Shown here: piece after piece, positions 1 to 9,001 of the stretch
Layout: the number at the start of each line of letters is the position of its first letter
Numbering within the stretch: the first letter of the stretch is position 1
Origin: JAFAXD01 sp035472475
GTDB lineage: Bacteria; Pseudomonadota; Alphaproteobacteria; Rhizobiales; Xanthobacteraceae
Assembly (NCBI GenBank): GCA_035472475.1
Contig: DATIPA010000036.1
Location: 5,334 to 69,333, forward strand
DNA length: 64,000 nucleotides
Direction of reading: 5' to 3'
Program-made: the position numbers and the translations under genes
Notes under the pieces: generated by a model
Told to the model about the DNA's origin: nothing
The model's database searches: none
Seen by the model: only the letters and a program-made list of their open reading frames with translations

Positions 1-352
1 AGGGTACCGAGCAGCGCTGCCAGCGCCGACGCGACGAACGCGACAATCAGCGCGATGCGCGTACCGAAGATCAGGCGCGACAGGACATCGCGACCAAGAT
101 CGTCGGTGCCGAGAACAAAGCCCGGCTCCGCACCGGTGAAGCCCATCGGCGGCAGCGTGCCGGCCAGCAGATCCTGCTCGAGCGGGTCGCGCGGCGCGAT
201 CAGCGGCGCGAACACCGCGAGCATGATCAAAAACAAAATGAAGCCACCCGCGAAGACGACCTTGGGCTGCGCCAGCAATGCGCGGATCCGGTTGCGGTCC
301 GCAGGCCGCGATGTGGCGATCGGGGTCGGCGCATCGAGCAACGCCTCAGCCA
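1..352 (-). CDS. ABC transporter permease, DppC/OppC type (partial, C-terminus off the left edge)
   Basis: Inner-membrane permease of a dipeptide/oligopeptide/opine-type ABC importer. The readable part runs from an ATG at 352 down to base 1, about 117 residues. It has a short cytoplasmic lead, a hydrophobic helix (VVFAGGFILFLIMLAVFAPL), and then the DppC-family hallmark segment LGTDDLGRDVLSRLIFGTR, which precedes the membrane core. The start overlaps the end of the upstream DppB-like gene by 7 bases, so the two permeases are probably translationally coupled. The EAA loop and the C-terminus are outside the window. The substrate cannot be deduced from the permease; the neighbouring catabolic genes argue for an organic nutrient rather than a signalling peptide. 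Confidence 0.9.
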
Positions 353-1356
353 TGGCGCAGCCTCGGGTTGAGGGCCGCGACGCCGGCGTCGATCGCGAGG
401 TTGATCAGCACGAACAGCGCGCCAAACACCAGCACCAAGCCCTGAATAAGCGGGAGGTCGCGATTGATCACCGCGTCGATCGCCATCGAGCCGATCCCCG
501 GATAGGCAAAGATACGTTCCACGATCACAGTTCCGCCGATCAGGAACGTGAACTGGACGCCGGTCAGCGCCAAGGTCGGGCCGACCGCGTTGCGCAGCGC
601 CTCGCCGGCAACAAGGCGAAGTTCCGTCATGCCCTTGACCCGCGCGACCAGCACGTAGTCCTGGATCATCGCTTCGCTCAAGGCTTCCTTGAGGATGCGG
701 ATGATGACCGCGGCGAGCGGAAGCGCGAGGGCGAGCGCTGGCATCACCATATGAGCCGCCGTATCGCGGGCGATGCCGAAGCGGCCGGTGATCAGGCTTT
801 CGAACAGATAGAAGTGGGTGGAGAGCGCCGCATCGACACTCGGGTCGGAGCGGCCCGAGAGCGGGAGCACCGGCCACAGCACACCGAGCACCAGAACGAA
901 CGCCAGCGCCCAGACGAAGTCCGGCACCGCCAGCATAAGGCCATTGACGGCGTCGATCACCGCCTCGCCACGAGTGCGCCGGATCAGCGTGCCCGCAATG
1001 GCGGTTGCGCCCCCGAGCAGCACCGCGAGCGCACAGGCGACGATCGCGAGCTCGAGTGTCGCCGGCAGCCGTTCGGTCAGCAACTCCAGGACATTCCGGC
1101 GCAGCGAGATCGAGATGCCGAAATTGCCGTGCAGAATACCGTCGAGCCAGATGCCGAACTGCACCAGTAATGGCTGGTCGAGCCCGTAGCGGGCGCGCAG
1201 TTCGGCAATGTCATGCGCGCTGGCACCCGGCGCGATCATCATCGCGACCGGATCGCCCGGAGCAACGCGCAGCAGCAGGAAGACCACGACCGCGACGCCA
1301 AACAGCGTCACGATCGCCATGGCGACACGCCTGAGCAGTGCGGACGCGATCATCAC
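346..1356 (-). CDS. ABC transporter permease, DppB/OppB type
   Basis: First permease of the peptide/opine-type ABC importer, 336 residues, the usual length for DppB. The N-terminal helix is followed by VFLLLRVAPGDPVAMM, the DppB-family signature. The ARYGLDQPLLVQF stretch and an EAA-like loop near residue 220 (EALSEAMIQDYVLVARVKG) contact the ATPase in this family. Several further membrane helices reach to the C-terminus. It lies 47 bases downstream of the substrate-binding protein gene and overlaps the DppC-like gene, so the three form one transport unit. ATPase genes, if linked, would be beyond the left edge. Confidence 0.93.
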   Translation of the reverse strand: MMIASALLRRVAMAIVTLFGVAVVVFLLLRVAPGDPVAMMIAPGASAHDIAELRARYGLDQPLLVQFGIWLDGILHGNFGISISLRRNVLELLTERLPATLELAIVACALAVLLGGATAIAGTLIRRTRGEAVIDAVNGLMLAVPDFVWALAFVLVLGVLWPVLPLSGRSDPSVDAALSTHFYLFESLITGRFGIARDTAAHMVMPALALALPLAAVIIRILKEALSEAMIQDYVLVARVKGMTELRLVAGEALRNAVGPTLALTGVQFTFLIGGTVIVERIFAYPGIGSMAIDAVINRDLPLIQGLVLVFGALFVLINLAIDAGVAALNPRLRHG

Positions 1357-1403
1357 GGCAGTGGCCGAACCTCATTGGCGGCCGCGCGCTCCCACGCCTC
1401 GTC

Positions 1404-2951
1404 TCAGGTCTTCTTGGTGACCAGGGTGGGCTGCATGGCGCCCGATACGTTGGGCGTCACTTTCAGGTCGGCCTTGTACACGATCGGCTGAACGTATTGC
1501 AGCAGCGGGATTACATAACCCTGCTCCGCGATATAGCGATCGACCGCCTTGTAGCCCGCGATGCGCTTAGCCTCGTCCTTCTCGCCCCACAGCGGGCCGA
1601 TCATGGCGTCGAGATCCTTGCTCTTCCAGCTCGAGTGCGGCGACGGGCCGAACATGGCATGCCCGGTCGAGGTCGATGGATCGGCGATCGCGTTGCCCCA
1701 GTTATAGAACGCCAGCGGCGCCAGCTTGTGGCTGGTGCGCAGCTCGAAATGCTTGGCGATCTCGTAGACTTCGATATCGGCTTCGATGCCGACCTTGCGC
1801 CACATCCCGACGATCGCCTGGATCATCTCGTAGTCCTTCGGCTTGAAGCCGCGGGTCGTCTGGATCGTGGTCTTGAACGGCTTCTGCGGCGAGTAGCTGG
1901 CGGCCGCCAACAGCTTGCTGGCCTGGTCGGGGTTGTAGGGGACCTTGATGGTCGGATCGAACGCTTCGTATTCGGGCGCCTCGAGCGTGTTGATCGGAAC
2001 GCCGTAGCCGCGCAGCAGGCGCTTGACGATCGACTGCTTGTCGATCGCGTGATGCGCGGCAAGCCGGACGTTCTTGTCGAGGTTGCCGTCGCTGTTGATG
2101 AAAATCATTCCGATGTCGGAGATCGGGGTTGCGACGCCGACCAGCCCGGGCTTGCCCTTCAGCCGGTCGAACTCCTCATAGGGGATTTCCAACGTCAGGT
2201 CGGAGGACCCGCTTTCGAGCTCGGCGACCCGGCTGGTCGCATCGGTCACGAATTTGAACACCACGGTCTCGAACGCCGGCTTGCCGCCCCAGTACTTGGG
2301 ATTGGCTTTGAGCCGCAGGAATGCGTTGCCCTGATAGGCGTCGACCATGTAGGGGCCGGTGCCGATCGGCTTCTTCTCGAACCCTTCCGGGCCGACCTTC
2401 TCAAAGTAATTCTTCGGCAGCACGTAGCCCGTCAGGAACGCCATCCACTTGAAGATCGTCGGGTCGAACTGCTTCATGTCGGCGGTCACGCGCTGACCAT
2501 CGACTTTGAAATTGCCGAGCGTCGACCAGACGAACTCGATCGGATTGCCGGTCTCCTTCTTGCCGGCGCGTTCGAACGACCAGACGATGTCGGCTGGGGT
2601 GAACGGCGAGCCGTCATGCCAGGTCACGCCAGGCCGCACGTCCATCCAGATCCCGGTCTTGTCGTTGTTCCATCCCCAGGCGGTCAGCAGGCCCGGCTCG
2701 AACGCGAGGTTCGGCTTCTGGCCGATATACTGGTCAAACACCGACCGGTAGATTGCCTGAATGGTGGGATTGACCGCCGACGGCCCAACGGTCGGGTCGA
2801 ACGACGGCAGATTGACGTTGTAGGCGATGGTGAGCGTGTCGCCGGCGGCGGCCTGCGCGCTGCCGCGCGGGCCGATCAGGCTGGCGATAAGCCCGCCGGC
2901 GGTGAGCGCGAGAGTCTGTCGACGTGTTGGTGTGAGGATTCGGTTTGGCAT
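1404..2951 (-). CDS. Extracellular solute-binding protein, family 5 (peptide/opine/nickel type)
   Basis: Periplasmic binding protein that would feed substrate to the DppBC-like permeases downstream. About 515 residues, typical of SBP family 5. The N-terminus has a Tat-like signal (TRRQTLALTAGGLIASLIG) ending near an AQAA site. The mature part shows family features such as DVRPGVTWHDGSPFTPADIVWSFE and GTGPYMVDAY. Three consecutive ATG codons lie at 2957-2949; the purine-rich AAGGGGG directly before them best fits the third (2951), so the start is chosen there, but a longer reading from 3014 is open. It opens the transporter part of the minus-strand block. Confidence 0.92.
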   Translation of the reverse strand: MPNRILTPTRRQTLALTAGGLIASLIGPRGSAQAAAGDTLTIAYNVNLPSFDPTVGPSAVNPTIQAIYRSVFDQYIGQKPNLAFEPGLLTAWGWNNDKTGIWMDVRPGVTWHDGSPFTPADIVWSFERAGKKETGNPIEFVWSTLGNFKVDGQRVTADMKQFDPTIFKWMAFLTGYVLPKNYFEKVGPEGFEKKPIGTGPYMVDAYQGNAFLRLKANPKYWGGKPAFETVVFKFVTDATSRVAELESGSSDLTLEIPYEEFDRLKGKPGLVGVATPISDIGMIFINSDGNLDKNVRLAAHHAIDKQSIVKRLLRGYGVPINTLEAPEYEAFDPTIKVPYNPDQASKLLAAASYSPQKPFKTTIQTTRGFKPKDYEMIQAIVGMWRKVGIEADIEVYEIAKHFELRTSHKLAPLAFYNWGNAIADPSTSTGHAMFGPSPHSSWKSKDLDAMIGPLWGEKDEAKRIAGYKAVDRYIAEQGYVIPLLQYVQPIVYKADLKVTPNVSGAMQPTLVTKKT

Positions 2952-3137
2952 CATCATCCCCCTTCGCTGGGACATCGTCGCTCGCGCGCAATCCGACCGG
3001 ACCCCGCGCGCCATAACCCGTGGGCTGCAACCCGCGGCCCACGGAATGTTTTAAGCTTAAAGAAAATCCCGGAGCACTGCCAGTTCATAGTGTGGGCGAG
3101 CGCGCGGCCTTGGTCGCTTCCTTTGTGTGCAGTGTAC

Positions 3138-3740
3138 CTATTGCTTCATGACCCCGTAGAGGCGCTTGTCGGTTGTCTTCTCGTAGTCGAGCCCCTTGGG
3201 ATAGGTCAGCAGCTCCATGTTCGCGCCCCACGGCGTCTTGAAATAGACGAAGGTTTCGCCGCCATTGGGCTGTCCGCTCACCGGCGTCGGGTCGCCCAGT
3301 ACTTGCACGCCCGGCACTGTCTTCAGGTAATCCACTGCCTGCTTGAGGTCATTGACGTAGAACGCGAGATGGAAACCGCCGACGTCGCTGTTCTTCATCG
3401 GCGTCTTCACCTGATCCTTGGCCTCGTACTCGAACAGCTCGATATTCTGGGTCGGCCCGCACCGTACCATCGCGAGCGTCGTCGATGCGCCGGCGTCGAC
3501 CGCGAGATTGGTCTCCATCCATTTGCCCTTCGGGTCGGCAAACGGACCCGCGGTGTAGACGTACTGGCAGCCCAACACCTTGGTAAAAAAGTCGATCCCG
3601 TCCTGGAGTTTCGGCACCGTCATGCCGATGTGATCGACCCCGACGATGGTCGGAATACCGTCAGCACGTGCGATACCCACGGCGATCAGCAGCGCCACGG
3701 ACGCAGCGCCGCCGAGACGCAGAATGCGTGAATTGGTCAT
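3138..3740 (-). CDS. Secreted VOC-superfamily (glyoxalase/bleomycin-resistance fold) protein
   Basis: A 200-residue protein with an N-terminal signal peptide (RILRLGGAASVALLIAVGIARA, cleaved before DGIPT) and one full VOC module. The module starts at VDHIGMTVPKLQDGIDFF and closes with TPWGANMELLTYP. The metal-ligand type positions H (VDHIG), H (GGFHLAFYV) and E (NMELL) are visible. VOC proteins are isomerases, lyases, dioxygenases or binding proteins, mostly cytoplasmic, so an exported one is unusual. It lies between the FAD enzyme and the solute-binding protein on the same strand, which suggests periplasmic handling of the imported compound. Reaction unknown. Confidence 0.85.
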   Translation of the reverse strand: MTNSRILRLGGAASVALLIAVGIARADGIPTIVGVDHIGMTVPKLQDGIDFFTKVLGCQYVYTAGPFADPKGKWMETNLAVDAGASTTLAMVRCGPTQNIELFEYEAKDQVKTPMKNSDVGGFHLAFYVNDLKQAVDYLKTVPGVQVLGDPTPVSGQPNGGETFVYFKTPWGANMELLTYPKGLDYEKTTDKRLYGVMKQ

Positions 3741-3804
3741 GATCCTCGCTCCTCGTTAGCCCCGTTCGTAGTGAGACTGAAAAGATCGAGCGATATCTTA
3801 CGGC

Positions 3805-5385
3805 TCACGCGAGGCTTTGCGCGAGCAGAAATCCGGAGCCCGCGCCCAGTCCGGGCCCGGGATGGGTCGAGGCGCCGATGTGGTAGAGCCTCGCCACGTG
3901 CGTGCGATGATTGAGCGAGGTCTTGAACGGGCGCCACACAAAGAACTGATCGAGCCCGCAAAAACCGCCGTAAGGATCGCCGCCGACCAGATTGATGTTC
4001 ATCGCTTCGAGATCCGCGGGCGAGTATACGCGCCGGGCGAGCACGCTCTCGCGCAGTCCATCGACATGCGCCGCCAGGATCCCTTCCACCCGATCCGCGA
4101 ACCGCTCGCGCACCGGCTCGGTCCAGCGCCCGTCGGCAGGCGTTGCGATCTCGCCGGCGGCGTCGCCCTTGATCACGCGCGGCGCTTCCGGGAGCTGCAG
4201 CCAGAGGATCGCCTTGCCGGGAGGCGCGCGGCTCGGGTCGAGCGCGGTCGGTTGCCCGACGCAGATCGTCGGCAGCGCGGGGAGGAGCCCGCGCTCGCAC
4301 TCGTTGGCGGCGCGCGAGACGCCATCGAGCCCGGGCGTGAGGTGCAACAGCGCGACGCCTGCGAGTTCGGGCGCCTTCCAGCGCGGCGGGGAGGCGAGCG
4401 CATAGTGGATCTGCAGATTGCCCTTGGCGTAGCGAAAGCGTTCAACACCGCGGCGCACGTCTGGCGGCAGCGGCTGGCCGCGCAGGAAACGCTCATAGAG
4501 CTGCCCGGGGCCGACCGAGCAGATCACGCCATGTTCGGCGGCAAACGTGCTGGCGTCCGCAAGGCGCACGCCGCTGGCGCGTCCCTGCTGATCGAGGATG
4601 ATGGCATCGGCGTCGGCACCGGTTTGAATGCGGCCGCCTTGATCGGCGATCAGCGCTTCGAACGCTGCCAGCAATTTGTCGGCGCCACCGGTGACGATCG
4701 GACAGCCGGCAGCTTCGATCGCAAAGCCGATCACGTCGGCCATCGCGGCGCCATAGGCGCTCTCCGGATTGAGCCCGGTATGCAGCAGCCACGGCGCGAA
4801 CAAGGCGCGCGTCACCTCGGACCGATATGACGTTTCGAGATGGGCGCGGCCGGATGCCAAGACCTCGCCAAAAAACGCCGCCAGCCCGCGCACGCCGCGC
4901 CGCCATCCTTCGCGCAGCAACAGGCGCGCGGTCGCGAGCGACCACAGCGATCCACCCAGCAGACCAAAAACCAGTCCGGCGTCGGCTCCAAACCGGTCCA
5001 TCTGCGCGGCGAAGCTCGCACCATCGCCCGCCGCCAGGGCGTCGAACGCCGCGACATTGCGGGCGCGGTCCTTGGTCAGAACGGCATGGCGGCCATCGGG
5101 CAAAAGAACGCCGGTCGGCCGGTCGCTGTCTACGAACGCCACGCCACGCTTTTGCAGCTCGGGGCCGAGCACCGCAAACGCCGGCGAGGTGATGAACAGC
5201 ACGAATGTCGTCGCCATCACGTCGTGGATGAAACCGGGCGCGGTCGCCGCTTCGGTGCGGATGCAGCCGCCGATGCGCGCGTTGCGTTCGAGCACGAGGA
5301 CGCGGCGGCCCCTGCGGCCGAGCATCGCGGCGCAGACCAGCGCATTGATGCCGCTGCCGACAATGATGTAGTCGGGCGCGCTCAT
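3805..5385 (-). CDS. FAD-dependent oxidoreductase, phytoene dehydrogenase/PYROXD2-like
   Basis: A 526-residue flavoprotein of the CrtI/phytoene-dehydrogenase-like superfamily. The N-terminal dinucleotide fold reads IIVGSGINALVCAAMLGRRG followed by VLVLERNARIGG, with Asn where classical folds have the third glycine; this is common in the PYROXD2-like branch. The C-terminal end (YHIGASTHPGPGLGAGSGFL) is the second FAD-contact motif of the family. No crtB, crtE or other carotenoid genes are near, so a carotenoid role is unlikely. It is co-directional with the CoA and MetE-like genes upstream (114-base gap) and the secreted VOC gene downstream (64-base gap). An oxidation step in the same unknown pathway is inferred. 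Confidence 0.88.
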   Translation of the reverse strand: MSAPDYIIVGSGINALVCAAMLGRRGRRVLVLERNARIGGCIRTEAATAPGFIHDVMATTFVLFITSPAFAVLGPELQKRGVAFVDSDRPTGVLLPDGRHAVLTKDRARNVAAFDALAAGDGASFAAQMDRFGADAGLVFGLLGGSLWSLATARLLLREGWRRGVRGLAAFFGEVLASGRAHLETSYRSEVTRALFAPWLLHTGLNPESAYGAAMADVIGFAIEAAGCPIVTGGADKLLAAFEALIADQGGRIQTGADADAIILDQQGRASGVRLADASTFAAEHGVICSVGPGQLYERFLRGQPLPPDVRRGVERFRYAKGNLQIHYALASPPRWKAPELAGVALLHLTPGLDGVSRAANECERGLLPALPTICVGQPTALDPSRAPPGKAILWLQLPEAPRVIKGDAAGEIATPADGRWTEPVRERFADRVEGILAAHVDGLRESVLARRVYSPADLEAMNINLVGGDPYGGFCGLDQFFVWRPFKTSLNHRTHVARLYHIGASTHPGPGLGAGSGFLLAQSLA

Positions 5386-5499
5386 CGTCGAGCGTCCGCG
5401 CTTAGGTTGAAAATCACGGCGGGGCGCATCTCACGTTCCGTTCAAATTCTCATCCAAGCCAAGGAGCGGACTTTGGTCGCGCGGGACGCCCTCCTTGGC

Positions 5500-6645
5500 T
5501 CAATTCCACAGCCGCTTGGACGCGATTGCCGCCCCTTCGACCAGTGCGCGCAGCTTCTTGAAGGCGATCGCCGGATCGACCTTGGCGTAGGCTGCGAACG
5601 TGCCAAACCCGCAGTCGGTGCCTGCGATGACGCGCTCGCGGCCGACGAAGCTCGCAAACCGCTCGATGCGCTGCGCCACCAGCTCGGGATGCTCGACGTA
5701 GTTGCTCGACGAATCGAGCACGCCCGGAATCAGGATCTTGTCGTCCGGCAGCTTGGCATCCCGCCACACCACCCATTCGTGCTCGTGCCGGGGATTTGCC
5801 GCCTCGAAAGAGATCGCCTGCGCCTTGGCGCGCAGCACGATCGGCAGGATCTTCTCGAGCGCGATGTCGTGATCGTGCGGCCCCTCGTAGTTGCCCCAGC
5901 AGACATGGATGCGCACCTGCGCGGCCGGGACGTTCGCGAGCGCCGAGTTGAGCGCCTCAGTGTCGAAGGCGGCGCGCTTGAGGAATTCCGCTTCGGTCAG
6001 GTCCTGAAATCCGGTGTGGCGCGACATCGCGACGTCCGGACAGTCGACCTGCAGCAGCAGCCCGGCGCTGGTGATCGCCTCGTACTCGGGTTTGAGGGCG
6101 GCGGTCAGCGCCTCGATGTAGGCCTCGTGGCTCGAATAATAGCGGTTGGGCTGAAACGAGGAGACCACGCCGGGCGACGCCGCGTTGAGAAAACCTTCGA
6201 CCGCGTGCGACGATGCGATCGCGGCGCGAAAATTCTCAACATCAATCTTGACCGCGTTGACGTCCTTGATGCTGACCGGGGCGGTGCAGGTCATGCGGCG
6301 GAAGGTCTGCGACCCCAGGAACGCCGTCATGCGTTTGCGAAACTCGGGATGGTCCGCAAGGTCGAGGTGTGGCTTGGGGGTGAACTCGCCGCTGAAGCCG
6401 GTAAACCGATCCTTGATGTAGGTCGCATACCCGATCTTGCTGGCCTCGCCGTCGCTGACCACATCGAGGCCGATATCGACCTGGCGCTTGACGACGTCAG
6501 TTACGGCGCGCCGCATCACGCGATCGAATTCGGCCTGGTCATAGGGCTCGCCGCGGTCCTTGCGCAGCAGCAGCGTGACCGCGTCATCCGGCCGCGGCAG
6601 GCTGCCGACATGGGTGGTGAGAATCCGCTCGCTGCTCATTTTCAT
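5500..6645 (-). CDS. MetE C-terminal-domain-like zinc methyltransferase/lyase (copy 1)
   Basis: A 381-residue stand-alone relative of the catalytic half of cobalamin-independent methionine synthase (MetE), a family that includes epoxyalkane:coenzyme M transferase. It starts with the typical TTHVGSLPRPD and has the SDGEASK motif near residue 64. The four zinc-ligand positions are recognisable: H247 and C249 in IHVCWGN, E281 in ISFEA, and C345 in GTDCGFGTF. The N-terminal folate half of true MetE is absent, so methionine synthesis with the usual donor is doubtful. It follows the CoA transferase gene by 8 bases. A second paralogue lies two genes upstream. Probable role: thiol-dependent transfer or cleavage on a substrate of this operon. 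Confidence 0.86.
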   Translation of the reverse strand: MKMSSERILTTHVGSLPRPDDAVTLLLRKDRGEPYDQAEFDRVMRRAVTDVVKRQVDIGLDVVSDGEASKIGYATYIKDRFTGFSGEFTPKPHLDLADHPEFRKRMTAFLGSQTFRRMTCTAPVSIKDVNAVKIDVENFRAAIASSHAVEGFLNAASPGVVSSFQPNRYYSSHEAYIEALTAALKPEYEAITSAGLLLQVDCPDVAMSRHTGFQDLTEAEFLKRAAFDTEALNSALANVPAAQVRIHVCWGNYEGPHDHDIALEKILPIVLRAKAQAISFEAANPRHEHEWVVWRDAKLPDDKILIPGVLDSSSNYVEHPELVAQRIERFASFVGRERVIAGTDCGFGTFAAYAKVDPAIAFKKLRALVEGAAIASKRLWN

Positions 6646-6653
6646 TGGTTGCC

Positions 6654-7847
6654 TCAGATGACGTGCTGTGCGCGCAGTTTTTCAATCTCGGCCGGTGTGT
6701 ACCCGAGCTCGGCCAGGACCGCGTCGGTGTGCTCGCCCAGCTCGGCGATCGGCGTCGTGATGGCAGCAGGCGTGCGCGATAGTGCGACCGGCTCGGCCAC
6801 GATCCGGATATCGCCGCGCACCGAATGATGCACGGCGGCCGCCAGGCCGAGGTGCTGAACCTGCGGGTCGGCGAATACTTCATCCATGTGGTTGATCGGT
6901 CCGGCCGGAACGCCGACCGCCTCCAGCCGCGCGCTCCAGTCCTTCGAGGTCCGGGTCTTGAACGCCTTGGCCAACTCGGCGTTGAGCGCCGGACGGTGCT
7001 TGAAGCGCAGGTTCTGGGTCGCGAAGTCCGGATGCTCGGCGAGATCGGGCCGCCCGAGCGTCTCGCAGAAGACCTTCCATTGCTTGGGACCGCCGAGCCC
7101 GATGTTGATGAAGCCGTCGGCGGTCTCGAACGCGCCGGTCGGTGTGACGTACGGATGGTCGTTGCCGGCTTGCGGCGGCACCTCGCCGTCGATCAGGTAG
7201 CGCGCGGCCTGGAAATCCATCATGGCGATCTGCGCGGCGAGCAGCGAGGTCGTGACCCACTGGCCTTCGCTCGAGCGCTCGCGTTCGGCGAGCGCGACCA
7301 GGATGCCGATCGCCGCATAGAGCCCGGCGGAGGAATCGGCGATCGCCGCGCCGGCGCGCATCGGGCCGTCGCCCGGGCGTCCGGTCACCCACATCAGGCC
7401 GCCCATGCCCTGCGCGATCTGATCGAACCCGGCGCGCGTGCGGTACGGGCCGGTTTCGCCGAAGCCCGAGATCGAGGCTAGGATGATGCGCTTGTTGACG
7501 GCGCGCAGCGCCTCGTAGCCGATGCCAAGCCGCGCCTTCACGTCGGGTCGGTAGTTCTCAACCACGATGTCGGCGTTTGCGACGAGCCGCTTGAAGATTG
7601 CGAGCCCTTCCGGCGCCTTGAGGTTGAGGCTGAGCGATCGCTTGTTGCGATGCAGGTTCTGCATGTCGAACCCGTGCCTGTCGCCACCCATGCCTTCGTT
7701 GGGATCGACGCCCGGCGGCGCTTCGATCTTGAGAACATCGGCGCCGAAATCCGCGAAGATACGCACGCAGGTCGGCCCGGCGCGCACGCGCGTGAGATCG
7801 AGCACGCGCAGGTTGGACAAAGCCTTGGAGGAGAGAGGAGGCGGCAT
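6654..7847 (-). CDS. CoA transferase, family III (CaiB/BaiF)
   Basis: A 397-residue family III CoA transferase, which moves CoA between acyl-CoA thioesters and free acids. The N-terminus LRVLDLTRVRAGPTCVRIFADFGADVLKIE is diagnostic of the family. NYRPDVKARLGIGYEALRA follows, and the nucleophile region GAAIADSSAG places the catalytic aspartate at residue 171, matching the position in formyl-CoA transferase. It sits between two MetE-like genes with very short gaps. With the PaaK-like ligase in the same operon it points to a pathway that runs through CoA esters. The acid substrate is not predictable from sequence. Confidence 0.93.
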   Translation of the reverse strand: MPPPLSSKALSNLRVLDLTRVRAGPTCVRIFADFGADVLKIEAPPGVDPNEGMGGDRHGFDMQNLHRNKRSLSLNLKAPEGLAIFKRLVANADIVVENYRPDVKARLGIGYEALRAVNKRIILASISGFGETGPYRTRAGFDQIAQGMGGLMWVTGRPGDGPMRAGAAIADSSAGLYAAIGILVALAERERSSEGQWVTTSLLAAQIAMMDFQAARYLIDGEVPPQAGNDHPYVTPTGAFETADGFINIGLGGPKQWKVFCETLGRPDLAEHPDFATQNLRFKHRPALNAELAKAFKTRTSKDWSARLEAVGVPAGPINHMDEVFADPQVQHLGLAAAVHHSVRGDIRIVAEPVALSRTPAAITTPIAELGEHTDAVLAELGYTPAEIEKLRAQHVI

Positions 7848-7877
7848 CGATCACTCGGAATGCTACAAAGGCGTCTG

Positions 7878-8984
7878 TCAGCCCCACACCGCGTCAGCCA
7901 GCTCGACGACGCGCGCGAGCTTGCGCCGCTCGTCATCGAGGCTCAAGGGATTTCCGCCCACGCTCGACGCAAAGCCGCATTGCGGGCTGACGCCGAGGCG
8001 ATCGAGCGCAATGTAGCGGGCCGCCTCGTCGATGCGCCGCCGCAGCACGTCAAGTGGCTCGAGCTCGGGCCGTTTGCTGCTGATCAACCCGAGGATCACG
8101 GTCTTGTCCTTCGGTACGTGGCGCAGGGGAGCAAAGCCGCCCGCGCGCGCGCTCTCGTATTCGAGGAAGAACGCATCGACGTCGGTCTCGCCGAACAATT
8201 GTTCGGCGACCGCGTCATAGCTGCCTTCCGCCATCCAGTGGCCCTTGTAGTTGCCCTTGCAGAGGTGAAGCCCGACGATCATGCCGGGCGGACGCGGCGC
8301 GACGCTGAGATTGATGGCGGACACATAGGTCTCAAGTAGCCGCGCCGGCTCCAAGCCGGCGGCGTTCACGTGCGCTTGGATCTTCGGGTCGCACAGCATG
8401 GCGATTGCGACCTCGTCGAGCTGGATGTAGGTGCAGCCCATTGCTGCGAGCGCCGCGATCTCCTCGCGATAGACGGCAAACAGGTCGTTCCAGAAATCCT
8501 CCAGGTGCCGATAGGCCGTGCGATTGACGCTATCATTACCGCGAAAGAAGTGGAGGCAGCTCGGCGTCGGCATCGTGACCTTCGGGGTGCGCGAGGTCGC
8601 CTGGCGCACGAACGCGAATTCGTCGGTGGTAATGCCCCGGGTACGCTTGATCTTGGTTTCGACATATGGCGCCTGGAAGGTGGCGTGACCGCCGCTCGCG
8701 TCGTGGAAGTCGAAGATCGAGTCCCGGGTGGTCAGCCCGTCGACCGCCTGCACGAAGCCGTAGAACCAGGAACCTCGGCGAAACTCGCCGTCGGTGATCG
8801 ACGAGAGCCCAACCGATTCCTGCATGGCGATCGCGTCGCGGATGCAGCGGTCCTGGATCTCGGCGAACTTGTCGGCGTCGATCCGGCCCTGCGCAGCGTC
8901 ACGAAACGCAGCCTTGAGTTCGCTCGGGCGCAGCAGGCTGCCGACATGCTCGGCCCGAAACGGCGGAGTTTGCTTCGACGTCAT
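7878..8984 (-). CDS. MetE C-terminal-domain-like zinc enzyme (copy 2)
   Basis: A 368-residue second member of the MetE catalytic-domain family. It begins FRAEHVGSLLRPSELKAA and has ITDGEFRRGSW near residue 63. Zinc-ligand positions are conserved: H240 and C242 in LHLCKGN, E275 in FFLEYES, and C336 in SPQCGFAS. The ATG at 8984 is preferred because a GGAG lies six bases before it; a TTG at 9005 overlapping the stop of the upstream ligase gene is the alternative. It differs from copy 1 in the substrate-side loops, so the two are probably not redundant. Two such enzymes in one operon suggest sequential or heteromeric use. Confidence 0.87.
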   Translation of the reverse strand: MTSKQTPPFRAEHVGSLLRPSELKAAFRDAAQGRIDADKFAEIQDRCIRDAIAMQESVGLSSITDGEFRRGSWFYGFVQAVDGLTTRDSIFDFHDASGGHATFQAPYVETKIKRTRGITTDEFAFVRQATSRTPKVTMPTPSCLHFFRGNDSVNRTAYRHLEDFWNDLFAVYREEIAALAAMGCTYIQLDEVAIAMLCDPKIQAHVNAAGLEPARLLETYVSAINLSVAPRPPGMIVGLHLCKGNYKGHWMAEGSYDAVAEQLFGETDVDAFFLEYESARAGGFAPLRHVPKDKTVILGLISSKRPELEPLDVLRRRIDEAARYIALDRLGVSPQCGFASSVGGNPLSLDDERRKLARVVELADAVWG

Positions 8985-9001
8985 GGCACGCTCCGCCGTA
9001 C

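Noticed and set aside
1338..3731. A 797-residue plus-strand open frame opposite the solute-binding and VOC genes
   Set aside because: It is antisense to two well-supported genes with signal peptides and family motifs. Its protein is Arg/Asp/Leu-rich without any motif, as expected for the complement of GC-rich coding DNA.
3805..5385. Carotenoid biosynthesis role for the phytoene-dehydrogenase-like gene
   Set aside because: No phytoene synthase or other crt genes are near, and the N-terminal motif fits the PYROXD2-like branch.
4840..6828. A 662-residue plus-strand open frame opposite the FAD and MetE-like genes
   Set aside because: It covers parts of three real minus-strand genes and the gap between them, and shows no domain. 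Long antisense frames are common at this GC content.
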